In this document: positions 12,674 to 22,504 of the stretch, in pieces
Layout: every line of letters starts with the position of its first letter
How positions within the stretch are numbered: position 1 is the stretch's first letter
Notes under the pieces: model-generated
The model's input: the letters and a program-made list of their open reading frames with translations, nothing else
What the model was told of the DNA's origin: nothing
The model's database searches: none
Made by a program: the position numbers and the translations under genes
Source: Mycoplasma sp. 1654_15
GTDB taxonomy: Bacteria; Bacillota_I; Bacilli_A; Mycoplasmatales; Metamycoplasmataceae
Assembly (NCBI RefSeq): GCF_012516495.1
Contig: NZ_CP051214.1
Location: 434,001 to 498,000, forward strand
DNA: 64,000 nucleotides
Reading direction: 5' to 3'

Positions 12674-15370
12674 ATGAACAAACAAAGAAAAATTAAACTT
12701 CTATTATCTACTCCTTTACTTTTTACTCCCTTATTAGCTCTTGCTTGTAATCCTAGTTCTGAAATTAAAAATTTTAGTAGTTCTAATAAAAAAGCCAGTT
12801 TTGGTATTGCAATTCCTCCAGTTAACTCTTTAAACTATGTAAAATCTAATGCATCATTTAAAATAATGCCATCACTTGTTGAAGGTTTAGTAAAAACAGC
12901 TCCAGCAGCTAATACTGCAATTGGTAATATCTTAAAATTACCAACAATTACTTTCGATATTTACAGTAGCAGCGTTCCAGAAGTATTAGGTTCTAAACTA
13001 TTAAGAAACAAAAGTGCAATCAGTTCACAAGGTAGAAGTTATCCAGTAGCAAATTTTGGAGTTACCACAGGAGTTTTAGCTCCTTCAGGACAAGATTCGC
13101 CTTCATTTATTGGAGTTTTAAACTCAGAAAATAAATATGTTACTGTCTTGTCACACTTAAATAAAGGTGCTTCAAAATGATCAAATGGAGATGAAGTAAA
13201 AGCACAAGATTTTATAGACAATATTTTATATATTTTAGATACTAATACAGCCTCTACAAGATTGAACGAGCTTCTAAATATGGATATTAAAAATGTAAGA
13301 GCTATGAGAGATATTCAAAATGATTATTTAAAACGCTTTACAACTAGTTATAAAAATCCTTTTGGTAGAAGAAGCTTTATTAAAGATGTTGAAGGCAAAA
13401 TAGTAGAAGATCAATCACAGCCAATTTTCCAATCACAAAACAAAGGTGATGAAGAACTAGTTAAAAAGATGCAAGAAATTGCAAGATCAATCGGTCTTTA
13501 TACTGGAAGAATTTTTAATGAGTTTTCAAATGAAGAAATAAGAACAATTTTAAAAGACAATAAATCTTTAAATCCTTCATTTTCTGCAAATTCTTCTTCA
13601 ATTTCCTTCTTAAACGAAAAAGGTGAAGAAATTAGAAAAAGCTTGACTAAAAATCCATTTTTAGATCCATTACAAGAATTTGAAGGTGCAGAACTTACTC
13701 CAAAATTCAAAAACTTTGCAGCTGATGAATATGATTTAAGAATAGAATTTGAAGATTCAGCACCAAAAAGTTTTATAGATCTTTTCAATAAAGTAATAAG
13801 TTCTTCTTTACTTCTTCCTATTAATAGAAAATATGTTGAATATGACTTAAAAAATATTGATGATTTAGGTTCAGATCTTTCTAAGTTTTTGTGAAATGGA
13901 CCTTTCGATATTAAAGACTTAAAATTAGGCCCTCAAGGAAACATGCTTTTAACTAAAAGATCATCATATTATTCTGCAGATAAAACAGTTCCAGATCAAG
14001 TAAAAGTCTTTTTTGCTGATCAACCAGAGTTATTATCTAACTTATTTTCAGACGGATATATAGCCTTTTCCCAAATTTCGCCAGTATTTCAAAAAAAATT
14101 CTGATCAGAATTATCTTCTAGAAGGTTTATGGAAAAATCACAAGGATATGGAACCATTGCTCTTCAATATAATTTAGATCATTCTAAAAAAGGAAATAGT
14201 TATTTACAAGATGCAGATTTAAGAAAAGCTATTTACTATGCAATCGATCGTGAATCTATGCTTAAATTATCACAATTAGATTCTTCATTTGGAGTTACAA
14301 CTTGAACTGCTTTTGGTCAAGCTAAAACAGAACGTGGTATTAATTTAGAAACATTTTTTGATGGACAAACTTTTAAAAGTGAGTATGTAGAAGATGGAAA
14401 AGAAAAAGAATTTCCACTTCAATCACTACCATTTATAGATCACTTAGCTAAAAGTTATAATTTTGAAAATGTTTCACGTAAAGATCCTTCTTATGATATT
14501 AAAACAGCCAATTTTTACTTAAATAGATTTAAGTCAAAACATCCAAATTTAAAAGGTATAAAACTTGAATTTATTTATTCAGGTGCTGGTCAAACAGGGA
14601 TAGCAATTGGTATTCAAGATCAAATAAATAGAGCATTTAATAAATTTATTAATGTCGATATAGTTGCTCTACCAGAAAATATTTATAAACAAAGAATAAT
14701 AAGTGGAGATTTTGATTTAACTACACAAAACTTTGATACTTTCGGATCAACTGCTCAAGGTTATATAACAGCATTTTTTACAGCTGATGAAATTAATCCA
14801 GAAGATAACAAATTTAATGGTTTAGTTTATAATCCGTCTTCTTCATTTACTTATCAAAACTGATGAAATTCTATGACAAAACAACAACAAGATGAAGTTG
14901 TTACTCGTTTAGGAATTAAAGGAAAATTCTTGTCAAAATTTAAAGAATTAATTACAAGAAGAGTGGAAATAGACCCACAAACTAAACAAGTAAAAACTAA
15001 AAAACTAGTAGAAAAAATTGAAGGCAACAAACTAATTTACGCAAAAGATATTAAAGGAAATATAATTGAAACTCCAGTCTTTGCAGAATCTAGTACAGAC
15101 TATAACGAAAGAGTTAATGCATTTTTTAATGGTGTATTTACTGCAAAAGAAAAAAGTGAAGGTTGAAACTCAATAGAAGTCTTTAAATTAATAGCTGTTT
15201 TTGAAAAAATATTAAGAGAAAGTGCTCCAATAGTGCCATTAATGGAAGTCGATACTTATTGAAAAATTTCAAGACTTAGAGGAGTAGGAAGTGATTTTAC
15301 TTTCTCACTACAATTTGCTTTTGATATTAATAACAACGTTAGAGGTCTTCCGGTAGAAAATGTTAGTTAG
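12674..15370 (+). CDS. OppA-family ABC transporter substrate-binding lipoprotein, copy 2
   Basis: An 898-aa lipoprotein with signal MNKQRKIKLLLSTPLLFTP and lipobox ALAC, lipidated Cys25. It is collinear with copy 1 (1306-4029), sharing long blocks such as NTAIGNILKLPTI, FADQPE and GDFDLTTQNFDTFGSTAQ, but with many synonymous differences, so the duplication is not very recent. AAAGGAAA precedes ATG 12674. It lies 15 nt after the giant PDxFFG gene and a rho-independent terminator follows, closing the module. The expected role is capture of peptides at the membrane surface for import; its permease and ATPase are not in this window. Confidence 0.88.
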
Positions 15371-15397
15371 TCTTTACTAATTACAACTTAATTTAAA

Positions 15398-15430
15398 ACT
15401 AATCAGGAATTTTTCTTGATTAGTTTTTTA
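15398..15430 (+). terminator. rho-independent terminator after OppA lipoprotein copy 2
   Basis: ACTAATCA (15398-15405) pairs with TGATTAGT (15417-15424), followed by a T-run. It separates the duplicated modules from pepF. Confidence 0.85.
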
Positions 15431-15448
15431 TATTTTTTAGTAAAATTT

Positions 15449-15467
15449 TATAATTAAAAACAAAGGA
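15449..15467 (+). promoter_or_regulatory. pepF promoter -10 and ribosome site
   Basis: TATAAT at 15449-15454 lies 25 nt before the pepF ATG. The leader is short and contains AAAGGAA as the ribosome site. Confidence 0.6.
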
Positions 15468-15473
15468 AATACT

Positions 15474-17306
15474 ATGAAAACTTATAAAAAATATCAAGAT
15501 ATTCCTCAAAAATATCGTTTTGATCTAGAACCTCTTTTAGAGAATAAAACTGTTGAAGAAAATCTTCAAAAAATTGATTTATATACAGAAAAATTAGTTT
15601 CATTAAAAGATAATCAATTTGATTCAGTAGATAAATTCATAGAGTACAAAAATGTATATGAAGAATTTTTGATTTTTACAAACAAGTTGCACAATTATAT
15701 TTTTAATAAATTAAATACTAATTTAGTTGATGCAATGATTAATAAATACTCTGGTGAATTTAGTTTTAAAATGTCCCAATTAGAAGCAAAATTAGGTTCT
15801 ATTGAAAATATTTTCTTTAAAAATATAGATAAAGTTTTAACTTGAAAAGATAATCCAAAAGTTAAAAACTATAAAAAAGAAATTGATTTTTTAATTGAAT
15901 CTAAAAAACACAAACTTTCAGACGAAGTAGAAGAATATTTAACCCAAACTTCATTTGGAAACATAGAATTAGATTCTACTTTTTCTATTTTAAATAATTC
16001 AGAAACTGAATTTAAGTCAGTTAAAACAAAAGATAATAAATCACTAACTCTTACTATTTCTACTTATTCTAAATTATTAAAACACAAAGAAGATAAAGTA
16101 AGAGAACAGGCTTATAAAAACTATTTAAATGGGTATTTAGTTCATAAAGAAACTTATTCTTCTTTGTTATATCAACACGTGAAACATCTTTCTACTGATG
16201 CTAAAATAAGAAAATTCGATTCGTTAATTGATTACTGTATTTTTCCAGATAAAATCTCAAAATCTTTATTAGAAAAATTGTTTAAAAATGTTCAAGATAA
16301 TTCAAAAGTTTTAGATAAATTTAAAACAGCAAAAAAACAATTTTATAAAGCTAAATTCAATAAAGATCTAAAGCCTTGAGATAATTTAGTTCCATTAGTA
16401 AAAGTTAAACAAAATTATTCAGTAAAAGAAGCACAAGATTTGGTATTTAAAGCTATTTCACCACTTGGCAAAGAATATAAACAAGTAATTAAACAAGCTT
16501 TTGAACAAAGATGAGTAGATTATTATAATGTAGATAATAAAGTAAGTGGAGCTTATTCAATTGGTGGATCTTATGGAGTTGATAAAAAATATATTTTAAT
16601 GAATTTTGATTTTACTTTCAATTCAGTCTCAACACTAGCTCATGAATTAGGTCATTCTATGCATTCTTATTATTCTGATAAAACTATGCCTTATTCATTA
16701 GCTTCTTATCCTATTTTTTTAGCTGAAATAGCTTCAATTTTCAATGAACTAATGTTAAGTGATTATGTAATTTCAAATACTAAAGATGACAAAGTAAAAT
16801 TTAGTTTACTTGATGAATCAATTTCAGATTTTTATCAAACAGTAATAAAACAAACTCAATGAGCTGAATTTGAATATGAGTTGTATAAAAAAGTAGATCA
16901 AGGTATTCCGATTAATTCCTACACAGAAATGGAAAAACTTTATGTCGAAGTTTTAAATAAATATGAAAAAAATCCTAATAAGCACAAAGTAAATAAGCCT
17001 ACGAATATTTATTCAGTAATAGTTCCTCACTTTTACTATGGTTATTATGTATATAAATATGCAATTGGTTATATTGTTGCAAATGTGTTTTTTCAAAAAT
17101 ATAAACAAGAAGGAAAACAAGCGCTTGATTTATACATTGAAAAATTCTTATCAGCTGGAGGGAAAGACTGACCTGCACTTATATTAAAAGAAGCAGGAGT
17201 TGATTTAGAAGACGAATCAATTTATCAACAAGCATTTTCAGTGTTTAATAAAAACATTAAAGACTACATCAAACTTGGTCAAAAAATCTTCAAAATTAAA
17301 CAATAA
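15474..17306 (+). CDS. pepF: oligoendopeptidase F (M3 family metallopeptidase)
   Basis: A 610-aa cytosolic zinc peptidase of the M3 family that cleaves short oligopeptides. The zinc site HELGH is at residues 390-394 within [17 protein letters not shown], and the downstream glutamate-containing segment [12 protein letters not shown] matches the M3 third-ligand region. Length is normal for PepF. ATG 15474 follows AAAGGAAAT. The gene has its own -10 box and is bounded by terminators on both sides, so it is probably monocistronic. Its position next to two OppA lipoprotein genes fits a peptide-uptake and peptide-breakdown role, although no operon links them. Confidence 0.95.
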
Positions 17307-17311
17307 TCAAG

Positions 17312-17342
17312 AAAAACAAAAGGTAATTCCTTTTGTTTTTTT
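17312..17342. terminator. bidirectional terminator between pepF and the recombinase
   Basis: AAAAACAAAAGG (17312-17323) pairs with CCTTTTGTTTTT (17329-17340). A-runs and T-runs flank both arms, so it can end pepF on the plus strand and the recombinase gene on the minus strand. Confidence 0.8.
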
Positions 17343-17343
17343 A

Positions 17344-17357
17344 TTTGTGTGAATTGA
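17344..17357 (+). repeat. left arm of 14-bp inverted repeat flanking the recombinase gene
   Basis: TTTGTGTGAATTGA, just after the recombinase stop. Its exact reverse complement occurs at 18304-18317, between the recombinase promoter region and its ribosome site. I saw no other full copy in the window. Confidence 0.8.
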
Positions 17358-17370
17358 ATTTATTAATAAT

Positions 17371-18291
17371 TTAATTAAGTGTTGAAATAGAACGCATTAC
17401 AATATCGACATCTTTACTTTCGAGTTCATTTATGATATGTAAATAAACTCTTTCTGTAGTATTCATACTTGCGTGCCCTAGTCTTTTAGCTACAGAAGCT
17501 ATAGAAACCCCTGCATAGAGCAAAATCGAAGCATGGGAATGTCTTAATCCGTGTAAGGATATCTGTGGAATATTCACTGATAAACATTTTTTGTGTAGAA
17601 TTTCGTTAATAGTTGAATTAAAAATCTTTTCTTTAAATAAAAAAATAGGTTTATTTTGTTCAAGATTTAAAACTAAAGTTGAAAATTGTGAACAAGTTTG
17701 TCAATCAAGAGGTATTTTTCTTATTGATGAATTATTTTTAGTAGGTAAAAAACCTCCATTTTCTTTATAATTTCAAGTTTTTGAAATATTTAACATCTGT
17801 TTTGTAAAGTCAAAGTCAGCTGGAGTAACAGCAAGTGCTTCAGAAAATCTTAATCCTGTTTTTGCTATTAACAAAATAAGTCAATCGTAGTTAATTTCAG
17901 CTTTTAAATCCAGTGTTTTTAACAATAACTGTAGCTCAAACAAGCTTAAAAATTTAGGGCGTTTTTTTCCTGGTGGTTTCCCTTTTACTACAACATTTCT
18001 TGTTGGATCTTTTTTGATAAAACCATCTTCAAATGCATCTAGTAAAACTCTTTTAATATGATGATGAAAATCCAAAGTAGTAGATTTTTCATGGCATTGC
18101 GCATACATATTTAAAATTTCTTGATATTTGTATCTATCAATTTCTTTTAGCTTTAAATCAGGAGCTAATTTGATAATTCAATCTAAAGTAGTTTGGTATT
18201 TTAAAAAACTAACAGCTCTAATGGAATCTTTTTTGTATAAAAATATTCAATTTTTAAAATATTCGTGAAATAGTATATCTAATTTTTTCAT
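17371..18291 (-). CDS. tyrosine recombinase / phage-type integrase
   Basis: A 306-aa site-specific recombinase with the full catalytic set: R148 in AKTGLRFSEAL, H247 and R250 in SLHGLRHSHAS, H273 in KRLGHAS and the nucleophile Y283 in ERVYLH. The N-terminal half is the SAM-like core-binding domain. GGAGG lies just before ATG 18291. No relaxase, phage or other mobile-element genes surround it, so it looks like a stand-alone recombinase, as seen in mycoplasmas that invert surface-protein or hsd loci, rather than part of a prophage. A perfect 14-bp inverted repeat brackets the gene, which suggests it could flip itself. A CTTCATTTTT motif lies upstream. The alternative is a relic integrase of a lost element. 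Confidence 0.93.
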
Positions 18292-18303
18292 TTTTCCTCC
18301 GTA

Positions 18304-18317
18304 TCAATTCACACAAA
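18304..18317 (-). repeat. right arm of 14-bp inverted repeat flanking the recombinase gene
   Basis: TCAATTCACACAAA on the plus strand, the exact reverse complement of 17344-17357. It sits 13 nt upstream of the recombinase ATG, so an inversion between the arms would carry the gene and its ribosome site but leave the upstream promoter behind. Confidence 0.8.
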
Positions 18318-18374
18318 ATTGCAAAATTAAAAAGAAAAATGAAGCATTTTACTAAATTCATTATCTAAAAATTT

Positions 18375-18406
18375 AAAATTACTCCCAATAATTTGAGAGT
18401 AATTTT
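18375..18406. terminator. hairpin terminator after the PEBP-like gene
   Basis: AAAATTACTC (18375-18384) pairs with GAGTAATTTT (18397-18406). It lies directly beyond the stop codon of the minus-strand gene at 18408. Confidence 0.65.
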
Positions 18407-18407
18407 A

Positions 18408-19637
18408 TTATATTAATGTTGGACTTATTTTGATTATTTTTTCTGATTTTGCAATCACTTTTGACTTTATTTTCCTATATACATCAGCTAAATTTAACTC
18501 TCGATTAAGTTCTTTTTGATATTGTTCTCAGTCAATTTCTTGATTAAGTCCATATACATTTAAAATATAATTACCTTGATTATTTGTTAAATAAGGAATA
18601 TAGCAAAGTCCATAACCATTTTTAATATAATCAAACGCAGTTTCATCTAAGTCAGCTAATTTAGCAATATTAAATAAACTAATAGAAGAAAAAGTATTAG
18701 AAATTTTCACACTTTCTTTTGAATTTAAAGAAGAAATGACATTATTAGGAAAATCTTTACTTCTAATACCTACTTTTACTCATTCAACTAAACCAACTCC
18801 GAGTGTTTTAGTTTCTGCTATACTATAAAGTAAAATAACATATTCTTGAACAGAATCTACTTTATTTCATTGTAATTCGAGCTCTTTTCCATGAAAATAT
18901 CCTAAATTTGCAAGAGACATAAGATTATTAATATCTAATAAAAAAGTATTATCATTAATTTTTTCAAGCGAATTAGAAAAAATTTGAAAGTCTACTGGAT
19001 GTTCTATAGCATAAAAATTTTGTTTTTCTTTTTTTAAAGGAGCATTTAATTCTTTAGGACTTTTATCTAGTTTTTCTAGTGTATAATCTGCATTTATTTT
19101 TGTTTTAGCTCGATACAAAAAAGTAGTAAATCCTTGGTCAATTACTTTATTATGAATTAAATTGATAAAGTCATCATAGAATAAATTGTTATTTTTTAAT
19201 TGAGGATGCGAACCAAAAATATCATCAACATTTAAAGCATAAACTCTAAATTCATAGTTATGATCTTGATCTGGAGGAAAAGGACCGTAATAAACTCCAT
19301 TAGGATGTTCGGTATAAAATGCCTTTAATAAATAATTTTCAGCTTTATCAGTAATGCTATTTTCAAATTGATATATTTTGTCTTTGTGCTCAAAAGAAAA
19401 ATCTCAACTTAGTTTATTAGTTTTAATATTAGCAGCTATTCAATGAATAAACACAATTCCCATAGCTCCACTAGCTTCTAAGTCAACTAGCGTTATTGCA
19501 TAGGATTTAGCATCTTTAACTTTGCTTCATTTTATGGGAAAACTTACTGTATTTTTATATTTTCCACCTAAATTAGCATTACCAAATTGTGTATCTAAAA
19601 CACCATCTTTTACATCTTTAATTTCAATTTTTATCAT
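18408..19637 (-). CDS. YbhB/YbcL (PEBP)-like protein with two tandem domains
   Basis: A 409-aa cytosolic protein. Residues about 1-170 match the Raf-kinase-inhibitor-like YbhB/YbcL family: FPIKWSKVKDAKSYAITLVD, VFIHWIAANI and the ligand-site segment NGVYYGPFPPDQDHNYEFRVYALN. Residues about 245-390 look like a degenerate second copy (LQWNKVDSVQEYVILLYSI, LVEWVKVGI, YILNVYGLN). Bacterial members are normally one domain of about 160-180 aa, so a fused pair is unusual. Their biochemical role is unknown. No ribosome site precedes the ATG; a -10-like TATTAAAAT ends only 6 nt upstream, suggesting a leaderless transcript. The PEBP assignment of the first domain is good, of the second tentative. Confidence 0.78.
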
Positions 19638-19682
19638 AGTTAAATTTTAATAGAAAAGTAAAAATTTGCTTCAAAAATATAC

Positions 19683-19791
19683 AAAAAACCAATTTAAATT
19701 TTTCTAAATTGGTATCTGTCATACATAACTTCTAAGACCTCGTTTTGTTTTAGTCAGATATTTAATTTATTAAAATTTAAATTGGTTTTTT
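19683..19791. ncRNA. candidate structured RNA element with perfect 20-bp closing stem
   Basis: A perfect 20-bp inverted repeat: AAAAAACCAATTTAAATTTT (19683-19702) and its complement at 19772-19791, each with a T-run on one strand so that it can terminate in either direction. Inside lie a stem TATCTG/CAGATA (19713-19718 / 19755-19760) and a hairpin CTAAGAC/GTTTTAG (19732-19738 / 19747-19753). A partial copy of the arm, TAAATTGGT at 19705-19713, can pair with the left arm and compete with the long stem. Located between ftsZ and the PEBP-like gene. It could be a small RNA, a leader switch for the PEBP gene, or an elaborate terminator for ftsZ. No known RNA family was recognised. Confidence 0.45.
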
Positions 19792-19860
19792 GCTTTTTTC
19801 AATAATAATTTTTTTGTTTTGTTTTTGTAAGATTATTTTAGTAAATAAAACTAAGACATT

Positions 19861-20964
19861 TTAAAAATCAGCTGTAAAAGGATTTAGAAAATCATCATCA
19901 TCGTCTTGTTCTAATTTAGTATCTTGAATTTCTTCTTCAAAGACCTGTGGTTCTTTTTGAATTTCGTAATCAAGTTGTAGTTTTAAATTTTGTGTGTTTT
20001 CATCTGCAGAGATGATTAAACCTACTTTAATATTTTCATCTAATTCTGGTGCTAAATAAATTCCGACTGAGTATTCAAAATTACGTGCACCTTTAGATTC
20101 TAAAAATTCTATTATTGTTTTTACAATTTCTTCATTTTCTTCTATGAAAGAATTTTTGACTGAAATTATAATAATTACTTCTTTAGTTTGTTTAAAATCA
20201 AAGTCAATAATTGAATCATTAAGTGCTGAAATAGCTGCTCTTTTTGCTCTGTCACCGATATGTTTTCCAAAACCAATGCCTGAGTTTACAAATAATTTTT
20301 TATTATTTCTAATGGCTTTTTTAAGGATAGAAAAATCGATTTGCATAAAAGCCGGTTTGCTGATTAAATCGATGATAGTTTTTACAATATCAAAGATTAT
20401 TTGGTTAGCTTTTTTTCATACTTCTGAAACAATAATTCCTTCAAATTGCTTTTGAATTTTGGTATTTGAAATTACTATTAGCGCATCTGAATTTTTTTGT
20501 AATTTTTCTATACCTTCTGAAGCAATAGAAAGTCGTTTTTGATCTTCAAAATCAAAAGGTTCAACAACAATGGCTATTGTCATAGATTTCAGAGTTTTGG
20601 CTACTTTAGCAAAAATATGTGAAGCTCCAGTCCCTGTTGCTCCGCCCATACCGGCAAGAATAAATAGCAACTTAGAATCTGCTAATTGTGTTTTAATTTC
20701 TTGCTCTGCTAAAAGAGCTGCCCGCTCAGCTAAATCTGGATTTAGTTCAAATCCTAATTCTTTGCTTTTGTCATCTAATAACAAAGTTTGTGAAGGATTT
20801 AGTAATCTTAAAGTGTTGCCAGCACTTTTAGAATTTACAAATAAATATGAAATATCACGAAGTTGTTTATTTCTAATAAAATCTACTAAGATATTTGACC
20901 CACAACTACCTATTGCGATAATTTTAGCTTTTATAACTTGGATATTTGAATTGTTATTTGTCAT
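19861..20964 (-). CDS. ftsZ: cell division protein FtsZ (divergent)
   Basis: A 367-aa tubulin-like GTPase. The signature AGMGGATGTGAS (104-115) corresponds to the canonical GGGTGTG loop, with one Gly replaced by Ala. The first nucleotide loop reads GSCGSN (19-24) and the T3 segment NSKSAGN instead of the usual NTD-type motif. The T7 synergy loop is Q208-I-D210-F-S-I213, whereas the family has N-x-D-F-x-D, so the second catalytic Asp is missing. The tail is very acidic and ends DDDDDFLNPFTADF. AGAAGG precedes ATG 20964. The gene lies 56 nt after rsmH and has a possible promoter of its own in that gap. FtsZ forms the division ring, but in some mycoplasmas it is dispensable, which fits relaxed sequence constraint. 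Confidence 0.9.
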
Positions 20965-21007
20965 TTTTCCTTCTCATGTTATCTTCACTTTTAACTTTTA
21001 TATACAA

Positions 21008-21017
21008 AAATGAAGTA
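21008..21017 (-). promoter_or_regulatory. CTTCATTTTT motif upstream of ftsZ
   Basis: On the minus strand this reads CTTCATTTTT, about 44 nt before the ftsZ ATG and immediately before TATATAAAA, a -10-like box. The same 10-mer lies 30-57 nt upstream of the recombinase, gpsA and prfA genes. Confidence 0.4.
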
Positions 21018-21020
21018 TTT

Positions 21021-21917
21021 TTAATTTTCGAGCTTTGTAAGCACTCTTAATTTAGCGCTTTTCGATCTTTTATTGTTTTCTATTTCATTTTGTTTTGCTC
21101 AAATGGTTTTAACTATATATTTTGCTTGGGTTTGTTCAAAAAATAAAGTTTGATTTTTATCGAGCAATTTTTTGAAATAATTTTTTACAATTTTATCTTC
21201 TAAAGAATGAAATGTAATAATTGCTACTTTAGAATCTTTGTGCAAAAATTTATCAACTTTTTCTAAAAATGTATTTAACGATTCTAGTTCTTGATTTACT
21301 TCAATTCTAATGGCTTGAAAAACATTTTTAGCTGGATTTTTCTTACGCAAAATAAAGTTAGGTAAAGATTCTTTGATTATATCTACTAATTCAGTTGTGT
21401 AAGTAATAGGTCTGTGTTTGATAATATTTTCAGCAATATTATTAGCATGACTTACTTGCCCATAATTTGTGAATATACTAACTAATTTTTCTTTGGAATA
21501 TTCATTTACTAACTCATAAGCTGAAAATGATTGAGCTTGATTCATTCTCATATCTAAACGAGCTTGTTTGTTGTATGAAAATCCTCTATTTGCTTCGTCT
21601 AACTGAGGAGAAGATACTCCCAAATCTAGTAAAATACCATCTACTTTATCAACTTGAAGTTTTTTAAGTTCTAGATCAAAATCTTTAAAATCAGATCAGA
21701 TAAATTCGATGTTTGAAGAAATTTGAAGTAATTTTTCTTTTGTTTCTTCAATAGCTTGTTTGTCTTTGTCAAAAACAATAAGCTTTCCTGTAGTAAGTTT
21801 TTTTAAAATTTGACTTGAGTGTCCACCACGACCTAATGTAAGATCCAAATAGATACCATCTGCTTTGATTTTGAGTTGTTCAATTACTTCATTAAGCAAC
21901 ACCGGGATATGTTCCAT
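21021..21917 (-). CDS. rsmH: 16S rRNA (cytosine1402-N4)-methyltransferase RsmH
   Basis: A 298-aa SAM-dependent methyltransferase (formerly MraW) that modifies C1402 in the ribosomal P site. The N-terminus [15 protein letters not shown], the SAM loop [29 protein letters not shown] and the C-terminal segment [13 protein letters not shown] are family hallmarks. The ATG overlaps the mraZ stop by one base (TAATG), so the two are translationally coupled. It is the middle gene of mraZ-rsmH-ftsZ, the part of the division/cell-wall cluster kept in mycoplasmas. Confidence 0.96.
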
Positions 21918-22360
21918 TATAGTTCAACCCCAGCTTCTAATAATTCTTTTTCTAGTTCTTCAATGCTATTTGCATCTTGGAATTTGCTTTGTAGTTGATC
22001 AAATCTGTCTTTTGGTCAAATTTCTAATTTTCGCCCTACTCCAACAAGTGTGAGCTCTTTATTTTGAATAGCAGATAATTCAAGTAGATTCTTCGGTAAA
22101 AGTACTCTTCCTTGTTTGTCTGGTGAAACTTGAGCTGTGTTAGCAAAGAAAAATCTTGCAAAATTTCTAGTTGTTTTGTTTAATGAGTTGGCTTGCGCGA
22201 TTTTGCTTTTAATCTTGTCAAATTCTTCAGCAGATCTTACTTCGAGTACATAATCTAAGCTTAGACTTATATAAAATATATTACCCAATTCTTCACGATA
22301 TGAGCTTGGAATAGCTATTCTATTTTTTTCGTCTAATGTTCTTAAATGTGTCCCGTACAT
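21917..22360 (-). CDS. mraZ: transcriptional regulator MraZ
   Basis: A 147-aa protein with two SpoVT/AbrB-like repeats: [20 protein letters not shown] at the N-terminus and [14 protein letters not shown] near residue 80. MraZ forms rings and binds repeated boxes in its own promoter, controlling the division cluster. Four such boxes lie directly upstream (22365-22400). First gene of the mraZ-rsmH-ftsZ operon; no clear ribosome site precedes the ATG beyond AAAAG. Length is typical for the family. Confidence 0.95.
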
Positions 22361-22362
22361 AT

Positions 22363-22402
22363 CTACTTTTCACCACTATTCCCCACTATTATACACTTTT
22401 TT
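22363..22402 (-). promoter_or_regulatory. mraZ promoter with four phased MraZ boxes
   Basis: On the plus strand ACTTTT (22365), ACTATT (22375), ACTATT (22385) and ACTTTT (22395) repeat exactly every 10 bp; on the coding strand these are AAAAGT/AATAGT cores, the two central boxes followed by GG. The -10 TATAAT (22388-22393) overlaps the boxes. The arrangement matches the AAAGTG-type MraZ binding repeats described in Mollicutes. Confidence 0.8.
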
Positions 22403-22438
22403 TACAAATGCAAAGAAATTTTTTTATTTTTTTTCAAA

Positions 22439-22485
22439 TAAAAAACTCGGACAATTACTTTTTTGTAATTTTTCCGAGTTTTTTT
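22439..22485. terminator. terminator between gpsA and mraZ
   Basis: AAAAACTCGGA (22441-22451) pairs with TCCGAGTTTTT (22473-22483), with an inner AATTAC/GTAATT stem. T-runs on both strands; on the minus strand it ends gpsA. Confidence 0.9.
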
Positions 22486-22504
22486 AATGTTTATTTATAA
22501 ATAA

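Noticed and set aside
17344-18317. attL/attR of an integrated element
   Set aside because: The repeats are inverted, not direct, and no mobile-element cargo lies between them besides the recombinase.
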